Of a stretch of 64,000 nucleotides of DNA, positions 55,227-64,000 are shown in pieces. The DNA lies in NCBI GenBank assembly GCA_029990175.1, contig JARKIP010000005.1, forward strand, positions 53,061,001 through 53,125,000, given 5' to 3'. Under the pieces are notes generated by a model. It had not been told where the DNA came from and did no database searches. It worked only from the letters and a program-made list of their open reading frames with translations. The first letter of the stretch is position 1. Each line of letters begins with the position of its first letter. The translations under genes and the position numbers were made by a program. Source of the stretch: Petunia secreta. Taxonomy: Eukaryota; Streptophyta; Magnoliopsida; Solanales; Solanaceae.

Positions 55227-55231
55227 AGGTT

Positions 55232-55355
55232 TCGTCGTGCCACGACGTTAACTAAGGCGCTTCTCGGGAAGCTACCCGAGCTTTGTATGTAAAAAAAATA
55301 CAAAAAAGAGTCGTGTCGCGACGTTAAATCAAGATCTAGTTGGGAGGTAACCCAA
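55232..55355 (+). other. Paired hairpin motif, unit 3
   Basis: Blocks 55232-55282 and 55309-55355. Loop bases differ from the other units (GGGAAGCTACCC, GGGAGGTAACCC) while the stems are kept. Confidence 0.55.
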
Positions 55356-58274
55356 TTTTTATTGGTTTAGTCGTTTTCATTTATATTACGCAGTTTTCTT
55401 GTAAATTTTGTAGGACACAGGAATTTCTAGCTGCGTCGCTTTGAATATAGCTTACATAAAGAAAAGCTTCAGACTTGCAGCAAGCTATAGCAGAAGCGTC
55501 GCGCCCACTATCGCATCTGGTGAAACAAAAAACATCAAAAAGTGGAAGTCATAGCCAAAGCGTCGCTTGGCCTATCGCGCGGTGTAAAACAGAAACTCTG
55601 AAATCTAGAAACGATTGGCAAGCATCGCTTAGCTCATCATGGATCAGGTAAAGTTTGAAAATTTTCGTGTTTTGACCCGTTGACCCGTGAAATCAGAACT
55701 TTAAACACACAATTCCCATTCCCTCTTCCCTTTGGTTTAAACATAAAACAAAACAGAGTAAAGCACTTCAGGCAAATCAAAACAACACTTCTTCTTCCTT
55801 TGATCAACTGATCCATCCTCCTCACAAGTGCTCTGGTAAGTTCTGTTTCTCTTGCTCGCTCTCGGTGGTGAAACCACGGTGTAGCTTTTCCAGCGTCCCT
55901 TTCCTCTAGCTCTAGCCATGAGTTGTATATGCTAAATCTTGTGAACACTTATCGGGACTTTATGAAACTTTGAAGCCTTGTTGGTTTACACTGGTATATG
56001 CTAAAGTGATCTCCCATGAATTTGGGAGGGTTCACATATACAGATTGCTGTGAGAATTAAGCTAGAAGTTCATGCACATATCATGTTCGATAAAATGCAG
56101 CAGTGACTAAAAGTTTAAACTTTGTGAAGTCTTGAGTAACAAAATGATTAGTAGGAATAACATGAACTATTTGATGATCTAAATGTTTGAAACTAATGGC
56201 TTTTATGTAAAATTCGAATTGATTATTACTTAAAGTAAGCCATAGGCCATTGTAGCATACACTAGTGCCAATTCTTAGCTTTTGAGTGTTCCCGCTGACC
56301 TTCTGTCCTCCTTCGCTTAGTTTTAGGTTAGTTCGTTAGCGTTACATCTGTTGTAATATGATCAGGGATAAGTGTGGGATCGCAATGCCCCAGTGATTCT
56401 TGTATGTGTAGCTACATGTTTTGCAGGTTTAGGCTATGTCGAGCTCAAGTGTGAGGTGCCCGCACCCTTAATGCCTTAACAACAACACGTCTGGGGAAGT
56501 CCGAGTACCCTGTGGTCTATGGATGCTTGGTTGGTTCGTGATGTAGATAACATCACTGCTAGCACCAAAGGCAAGACCTTTTGGCCTTCAGGGAACTTCC
56601 TTTACCTCTTACTCTATTTTTATCGCACCGAGGACATTGCTTAGTTTTAAGTGAGGGGTGGGGGAATTTCCAAGTTTTTGAGCTTATGGATGATTGTACC
56701 CTTAGAAATTTCCTTTTAGAAATTTGTATTTTTTCACTTGACTTTATTTTTATTTATTTCTTGCTTTATTTTTAGGAATAGTATAGTATTAGTTAGTAGA
56801 GTATCTTTAGGAAAAAATGGTAGAATGCTAGGTGCCTTTAGCTTTTTTGTTACCGGTGAATTTGGATGTGAGCATATGCTATTTTTGAATCCCTTTTGGT
56901 CTCAAAATTGTGATGCATGACTAAAAAAACTTGAGTGACCTTCTATAGACGCTTAAGTTCAACTACTTGACTCTTTTGTGAATCATCGTGTCTTAGTGCT
57001 TAAATTTCAAGAGTTACACCTTATTTACTTCAACCGAGAGTTGGAATGAAACCGTCTTGAGTGAACTATGTGCCATGTGTGATGTGAGGTATCCTTTTTA
57101 TGTTCTGTGCTTGCATATTGATGTCTAGAACTCTCCCCGTGTGTGTTCAAAGCAAAATCCTAGTTTGCTCTAGTCGGGAGATGATACAGGTTTTTTTTTT
57201 TTTTTTGATAAGCCCTTTTAGCCTTGATTAGCCTACCCTTTAATACTATCCTTATTAAGCCCTTTTGAGCCTATTGATCTTTTTGTTGGCACCCACAATA
57301 CAAGCATTATCCCTTTTGTTCGTAATTTCCTTCTTTTGAACCTTACTCCCTTGAGCACTTTAATTGAAAAAATACTTTTATTTGTGGAGTTGTGATTAGA
57401 GAAATTCGGTGGCTTTTGAGTGGAACTAATTAAAGAAATATATGGTGCATTTTGAAAAAAAAAAATCATTGGCAAGGTTGAGAAAAAATATTGAAAAGAA
57501 AAAAAATAAAAAAAGAAAAGAAAACTAAAGAAAACAAATGAAAAAAATCTCAATCCTTGCTAGTGTTGTGCAAAAAAAATGAAAAGTTGCAAATTGCTTA
57601 AAGTTGAAAGGGAGTTCTTGAATGTATGTTTGGGCGGTTGCTTGGTTGGATTTGAGAAGTATTGTGGAAAAATTGAAAGTGATGTATTAAAGTGCTTAGG
57701 GAGGTAGTCACTATTTTATCCATATTTATCCTACCCGTCCTTTAGCCTACATTACAATCCTTAAAGTCTTAGTTAATCCCGATTGGAGTGAGCTTATATT
57801 AGTGGAGTCCTACGCTACGAGCAAGCCTATGGTACGTTGTGTGTGGCACGTGAACTTCTTTTTTGAGAGCGAGTGAATTCTTTCTATATTATGTCTCTAA
57901 TCTATTTTTGAAATTTATTCTTTGTGTGATACTTGGGACGCTCTCTTAATTATTTTTGGTGAGGGCACATGGTTTGCGCGAGATAAGTGAAGTTATTGAC
58001 TTCTTGGTTGAGTGAATGGGTGTGATTCTGTGAAAGCTTGATTTCATTGAGTCGGTTTTTGAGATTGAGATGTCTTGAGTTGGTTGTTCTAGTGTTTTAA
58101 AATTTGGTGAATTTTTGGCATGTTGTGGGTCACATGGTATGTAATTATGCTCTTGTTAATGGTCAATATCAACCATAACCATAGGTAGACCTGTTCTATC
58201 AAGTGTTGGTATTTAGTTGGGTAGTTGTTTTTTGTGATTGCTCGAGGGCGAGCAAAGGTCTAAGTGTGGTGTTG
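55356..58274 (+). other. Non-coding 3' part of unit 3
   Basis: Lacks about 100 bp after 55420 and part of the segment near 56770 that units 1 and 2 keep. A-rich tract about 57453-57580. The sequence before LTR 4 is AAGTGTGGTGTTG, a poorer purine tract than in unit 2. Confidence 0.6.
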
Positions 58275-59583
58275 TGATGTTTAGCAATATTTGCCTATTT
58301 TACCTTGATATTTCCTCGCATTTTGATACGTTATTCGCCCGTTATACGGTTTAATTGTGATTCTTGCGCTCACTTATTTAGTTTGTGATTTTAGGAATGG
58401 CTTGGATGAATTCGAGGCAAGAACAATCAAAATGGAAACAAACGAGCAAAGAGTTGATGGACTTAGCAAAATATGGGACATGGTATTAGAAGGCAAGGCT
58501 ATGGTGCATGCTCTAGGTCTGTCACAGCTTTTAACTATGGAATGCTGTCTTCCAAGCGGCGTTTCCAGTACAGCTTACGACATCCAGATATTGTTTAGCA
58601 TGCGACACTTAGGGTATAGCTTGAAGTCCGGCGAACCCAACTTTTGCAACTTAGTTTAGGCTTTGGTTTAACTTATCCTATCACTTTGTAAATGCTATAA
58701 AAGCTTATTATTTCGTGAATATTAGGGGGAAGTCAGATTTTAGAGGAAGTATTGAGTTCCTAACATATTGAACTAAGGGTTTAATTCTTTTACATCATCT
58801 ATTATAATATTAAATCTTTCTTCCATGAATTATTGTGTTCTTATTATGAATATTCATACCTAAATATATCTTTCTAGGGTTAGAGCAATTACATGAAGGT
58901 TGATGCTTGAAAGTTGATTTCTCCCTATTGATTTACCACTACAGATTGTTTATTCTTTCTTGAGCCTAATTGTTTGGTTATTAGGGCCCGATAATTGAAC
59001 ACTATCTACGATTCATTAGTTGAACTCGACAGAGGGAACTTATAAATGCACATAAGAAAGAATAGGACTTGATTGTGAACCTGGGCATCAGGGAATCGAT
59101 TTGCGGGTAGGATAGACATATACCTATTTGCCTTGCATAGCTAAATATATAGTTCTTTAATGCATGCATTTGATTTAATTCCATAGACATATAGGCGTTA
59201 GAGTATCTTGCATAGACTCGTGAAGAATCGACATGTTTTCACGAATATAATTAACCTGTTAGTTAGCAATCTAGGAAATCAAGAAGTAGAATCAACTAGA
59301 AAATGCAATTGGATTGTTTGTCGCTCTAACTCTGGACAATTTCACCTTTATTGATAACAACTTACGAACTGCTCTCGAGTACTCGACTTCATTACTTTCT
59401 TTTAATTATTATTTTTCTTAGTTAGTAAAAATCACAATCACATTGAAAAAGATCCCTAGATAGTTTACAGGAAATTGTTTGCTAGGATTCAGTCTGAACA
59501 ATAGTCCTCGTGGGAACGATACTCAACTTATCACTTTGTTACTTGTCGACCACGCATACTTGCGTGTGCGTTTGGGAGCAACA
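58275..59583 (+). repeat. Array LTR 4 (1309 bp, outer)
   Basis: TGATGTTTAG...GGGAGCAACA with TATAAAAGC at 58696; groups with LTR 1. Followed by TGCAG, the right target duplication. Confidence 0.9.
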
Positions 59584-62013
59584 TGCAGCATTGAATCTCT
59601 CTCCTCCTTTCGAGCCACTGCATTAGTCTCGAAAACTGGCAAGAACAACCTTACAAAAGATTTACATGCAGTGCTGCAGTCTTTACACTTGCCCTCCTCC
59701 TTTTTCCGGGCTTGGGACCGGATGATTTCATAGGCGGAGTTACAAGGTCACCTAAGCAGAATGCTACATGTAGCAGACTACGATTATTGAACAGTTAAAA
59801 ACAGAAGGATGCTTTTGGGACACACTAACGAATCAGACTACCTTTACACATAGCACCCTTACCGTTATCAGGTAGCATCACATCACCACCATTGTATGTC
59901 ATAGATTTACGAATGGAGGAGGGCAGATCCAATATACCAGCGGTAACACCCTTCACAAACTAAAAATGTGAATCATAACTAGAAAGCTTCCATAACATAC
60001 ACATGTTTCAAGTCACCAACCTACACGTACTTCATGGTCCAAGACAACTGCAAAAGATGGCATTTTGGCAAAATTCACAATCCTCGCAAACCACAACTAA
60101 GAAGCTTAGATCCTTACGTGTAATTCTAACAGAAAAAGTAACAGACCTTGCAAAACCGCAACCAAGAAACTTATATCGTTACGCTTAATCCTAACTGTCT
60201 GAGCATGGCTGGACAACACCCTTAGAAAAGATATAAGGAACCAAGACCCGACCAAAGTACTCAGGGAAATATAACAGCTCAAGAGAGCTAAACAACTAGG
60301 GGCCAGTTTCAAACATGAATTCTGGACCCAAATCAATTACATCACCGACACCTGCAGCAAAGATAACGAAACCCTGACGGCCCTCCCTCCACAGTAGATT
60401 GGGTAGTCCCTACTCACAGGGGAAAGGCAAATAAAAAACAACGTGCATAGATCAATTTCTCACCGAAACCCCAGATTGAAAACCTGCGCTCAGCACAAAT
60501 ACTTGAGGCATCTCATTGAGATCCACTTCTCATCACAATACAGTCCAAAAATAATCAGCTGGAGGTGAATTAAGGAAGGAAATGCAATCCCAAAAAAATC
60601 CAAGATAAGAGAAATGGTTAACCTTTATATGTCATCATGCCAGTGTTACAAAAATACAAAATCAAGACTGGATAAAATTTAAACAAAGAAAGCCTAACAT
60701 ACTCATCACACAGATAGAGCAGCTGGATGGAAGCAACACCAGCTTATAGACGTGAAATAACAGTCTTGATAGTTAATTCTACAGCCAAAAGACTCCTATG
60801 TAAACAATAAATTCAATGTTTAAGGGCGACAAAAAAACCAAAACAAGACATTTTTCCTAACAGAACTATATATAGTCTAGCAGGTCCCACAGCCACAGAA
60901 AAGAGGGTGTGTATTCTTCCATATGAATCTAAGACGCCCAGCCATAAAGACATCGACCTAGGTGAAATTGATCTAATTAAACCCAAAAATCATCCCAAGA
61001 GGTGAAAATCAATGGATATAGAAAGTAGCAGGCATTAAGTCCCAACCAGTCGCTTCACTGCTTTGGTTTCCAAATTTTTTCCAGATAAATCACCTTGCAA
61101 TCATAACAAGAGAACATATCAATCTGAAATACCTCAACGTAGCCCCATCATCATTCATGAGAGTACCTCAAAAACTGATCAAGTTGCGCATAGCCACAGA
61201 AGCAGATTTATGATGGGACCAAAAACTGCTAAAACATGAACAAATACTATGTAGGGAATGATCAAATGCAAACCAGCAAGCACCTACACGCCATAATGCG
61301 CACAGGAAACTTGAAGACAAGCAAGAAAGATAGAGTAGATAAATTATCCAAACAGATAAAGATGCAAACTAAATCAAAATTAGTGACCCAAAGCTCAGGT
61401 ATTCATGGGAGGCACTGCCAGGGAGAATGGACGGCTGAATGTCAAAAACAAAGTCAACCCCATAACAAAACAGTAACAAAGTCTGAATAAGAAGAACATC
61501 AGAACCACAGGCAAAGGCCAAGAAGGATTGTCCCTCCAAGTATCCCTGCATAAATCGGCTTAACAGTGACAACCCTACATGAGATTAACAAACAACTTCC
61601 AAAATTCTTTTGTTTTTTATATCAAGGGTTTATATCTGACAAGAAGCAACCCTAAATGAAGTAGACACTGTGACGAACACATCAATGGAATGAAAAACAA
61701 AAGGAATAAAATAAACTAGAGAAAAGAATAAAACAATTAACATCAACTAAGAGATTGAAAAGCGACACCAGGATAGCAGAGAGTGTCACTATCGCTAAAT
61801 CTCAAAAACAAGAAAATATCAATAAGATCTGACGAAATGAAACAGGATAAATACAGAAATAAAGAAGACCTCGTGAATCAATAAACAAGCACATCCTACC
61901 AGACATAAAGGTTCGACTTTACATATTAACTTTATGCATTGGCAATCACAGAAAGTAAACCCAGTTACCCCAATCACCAAAACTCAGATATAAATATGAG
62001 ACATGAGAGAGAA

Positions 62014-62064
<51 letters not shown>

Positions 62065-62768
62065 GTTTTTATCTAGCACCATAACGATGTTATGCTTCCC
62101 TCCGTGTTATACTCCTTAATCAAATTAGATAAGTTGTAATGGTAAATAAAATAAGAATGGGCCCCAAGTGAAAGGAGTTTTTTTCACGTATCAGAGAAGT
62201 TGCATGAAAAAAAAAGTAGTGCTTTTGTGTTACCGTAACCACCAGAAAGTCAACATCTACATCCAAATCACTCAAAGTGAACATAGTTCTTCATTTTTTA
62301 GGACGGCACAAGATCAAAAACAGACAGTAATCCCAGTATCAAAACAAAAAGCAGACAACCAATGGAGAGAAGCTCGCACTCCTCTGTTTGATCCACAACA
62401 CCAATGATCCAGCAAAACCCACCCAAATCATCCAAGAAGTGAAGATCAATAGATGATATTAGATTAAAACATATTTGAAGCATCAATTCCAAAGAAATTG
62501 CTCCACGGCCTAGGTAATTTTTTTCAAAAGATATCCCCCTTCCCGAAACACAATAAGAGAACATATCAGTTAGAGATTACCATACCAAAGCCCAAATCGC
62601 AAACACCTTAAAACTTGATGAAAACCGAGCCAATCAAAAGAAATGTCCCAACACTAAGGTATTCATAAAACAGCCACGCCACAGAATGGAGAGTTGAAAG
62701 TAAAGCTTGACATAGAAACCTAAATATGAATAACAAACAACTTTTGATTTCTTTTGTTTTTATTTAAA
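59584..62768. other. Unassigned DNA between the array and the MULE remnant
   Basis: No ORF resembles a known family. CCGGGCTTGGGACCGG (59708-59723) is a conspicuous near-palindrome. 61087-61640 and 62537-62760 share diverged matching segments (GAGAACATATCA, GGTATTCAT, AACAAACAACTT), suggesting an old duplication. The sequence could be untranslated or intronic parts of a minus-strand gene, or the 3' body of the MULE. Confidence 0.35.
62022..62061 (+). repeat. (AG)20 microsatellite
   Basis: Forty-base uninterrupted AG run, preceded by shorter AGAGA tracts. Confidence 0.95.
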
Positions 62769-63998
62769 TCAAATAAGAGGTGAATTATATTGATGTATAG
62801 TATATTTTTTAGTGATAGCAGTGAATAAGACATCAATTGGAAAGTCCTTCACATCCCTAAACTTAGCATTAACGGACTCCGCAATGTTTGTAGTCATCAT
62901 TGCATACCTACAATATTTGCAAATAAACTCTTAAACAAGATGACATTAAGGTTTTAAACATCTAAATGAAGTATTTATCATAAAGTTTAAAACATATACA
63001 AAAATATTTGAAACATCACTATAAAATATTTTAGACGTCAAACAAAATGTTCAAATATTTGTTCAGCTGTTGAAACAACCCAAGCCTACACATTTAAACT
63101 TCAATCAGAATGTTTCCAACATCACATTTATGTTTCAAACATCTAACATAATGTTTAAACATGTTTGCAGATGTTGAAAATCAAATAGTATTTGGAAAGG
63201 AAATTTAAACGATATGCCTCTGCAGCCAAATAGTATTTGGAAAGGAAATCTCCACAATGAAACGTCGAGCGGAGGTTCTCAGCAAGGTGCCTAATACAAT
63301 AATCATAATGAGCTGAAGAGAAAAATTTGGAAATGGCCTTTTCTATGCTTTTGTGCCTGTCGGAAACAATGCACAACTCATCATTATTCAGGATCACACC
63401 GAGCAACTGTTCAAAGAAGTATTCATATGCGGCATCACACTCTTTGTCAACTACACAAAATGCAACAGGATAAATATGATTCTCAGCATCATGTCCCACA
63501 GCAAATAACATCACTCCCCCATATGGGCCAGTCAAAAATGTCCCATCAACAGCAAGGACTTTTCTAAAACTAGCAAACCCCCTGATCCAGGCACCATAAG
63601 ACACAAACATATACAGAAACCTCCCACTCTGACCAATTACTAATCCAGTCTTGCTTCCTTCATTTAAATTCCTAATCATGCAACAGTATGCATCGAGACA
63701 AGCATAACAGTGTTCGTATGTCCCCTTTGCAACACTACCTCCATTTAGACACTTCCAATAGCTTATATTACAACCAAAATCTGCAAGAATTGTTCTATTA
63801 ATATCTCTTGTGCTCGATGCTTTGCCATCAATAAACCTACTTTTCATGTACTCACCAATGACGTCGCATGTGGCGTGTGGATGGTGGCTTTTAGCATGCT
63901 CGGAGCTACAGGTTTGCTCACCGTTGTAAACGATGATACAAAAAACATCCCCACTTTTATACTTAATGGCTCGCAACCACTAAGTATATTCTTGTCTA
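62769..63998 (-). pseudogene. MULE transposase, partial and broken
   Basis: On minus from the window edge: WLRAIKYKSGDVFCIIVYNG (end of the zinc-binding region), HAKSHHPHATCDVIGEYMKS, NISYWKCLNGG, then the catalytic region AVDGTFLTGPYGGVMLFAVG and LCIVSDRHKSIEKAI with the first two acidic residues, and CIRHLAENLR. After an apparent intron with acceptor TTGTAG (62908), a second exon reads YAMMTTNIAESVNAKFRDV and DVLFTAITKKY, ending at 62769. TAG lies immediately before WLRA (about 63982), and a 44-bp direct repeat near 63184-63249 disturbs the end of exon 1. The C-terminal zinc knuckle is missing. A Mutator-type transposase remnant. Confidence 0.8.
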
Positions 63999-64000
63999 CG

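Larger units (their letters stand above)
37906..59583 (+). mobile_element. Tandem array of a non-autonomous Athila-like element (4 LTRs, 3 internal regions)
   Basis: LTRs at 37906, 44671, 51569 and 58275 alternate with internal regions, giving unit spacings of 6765, 6898 and 6706 bp. The whole array is flanked by TGTAG (37901-37905) and TGCAG (59584-59588), a 5-bp duplication with one mismatch. No target duplication separates units; LTRs join internal regions directly at both ends. Internal regions carry Athila-type gag-protease remnants, an Asp-tRNA primer site and a long A-rich 3' part, but no reverse transcriptase or integrase. Shared LTRs indicate array growth by homologous recombination. 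Confidence 0.9.

Noticed and set aside
37906..59583. Three independent insertions of the Athila-like element
   Set aside because: There are no target duplications between units, LTRs are shared, and units 2 and 3 have the same nonsense codons.
59479..59733. 84-aa ORF across the array's right boundary
   Set aside because: It spans LTR 4 and flanking DNA, so it is a chance fusion.

Overview
The window looks like repeat-rich nuclear DNA of a eudicot, plausibly Solanaceae. Evidence: a tau-class glutathione S-transferase with its single intron, Tat/Ogre-, Athila- and Tnt1/Tork-like LTR retrotransposons primed by plant tRNA sequences, Mutator-like elements, Helitron ends and decayed plant-specific genes (zf-GRF, DUF1985). 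The family placement is inference. Only one ordinary host gene looks intact, the GST at 31677-32725 on the minus strand.

Left part (1-24213) is a stack of nested insertions. 1-6900 is the 3' end of a Tat/Ogre-like Ty3/gypsy element (decayed RNase H and integrase, a 69-bp minisatellite, a 3.66-kb LTR). It lies in a minus-strand Ty1/copia remnant (6901-7459 and 11676 to about 12721) that was also split by a gag-only LTR element (7460-11667). To the right, a decayed zf-GRF gene (12775-12981 and 23985-24213) is split by a Tnt1/Tork-like copia element (12982-23984). That copia carries in its 5' LTR a much younger non-autonomous element (13177-18592) with 771-bp LTRs differing at four sites by eye, a perfect TTTTG target duplication, and one uninterrupted 822-codon ORF: a retropepsin joined to a long unrecognised C-terminal region. 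This element and its paired CGCGATCGCG palindromes are the most unusual things here.

Middle part (24214-37905) holds a decayed minus-strand DUF1985-type ORF, AT-rich intergenic DNA, two Helitron-like 3' ends (one 135 bp upstream of the GST start codon), the GST gene, and a 1.42-kb Mutator-like foldback element (35829-37249) with arms of about 670 bp and a perfect 9-bp target duplication.

Right part (37906-59583) is a 21.7-kb tandem array of a non-autonomous Athila-like element: four LTRs of 1306-1309 bp alternate with three internal regions, flanked by one near-perfect 5-bp duplication. The outer LTRs share variants with each other and the inner LTRs with each other, and units 2 and 3 share a block of near identity, so the array formed by recombination rather than independent insertions. 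The internal regions encode only broken gag-protease, followed by a conserved pair of hairpins and an A-rich tract.

The right end (59584-64000) has about 3 kb of unassigned sequence with an (AG)20 microsatellite and a broken minus-strand MULE transposase running off the window. All similarities were judged by eye from the sequence; no database search or computed alignment was run.
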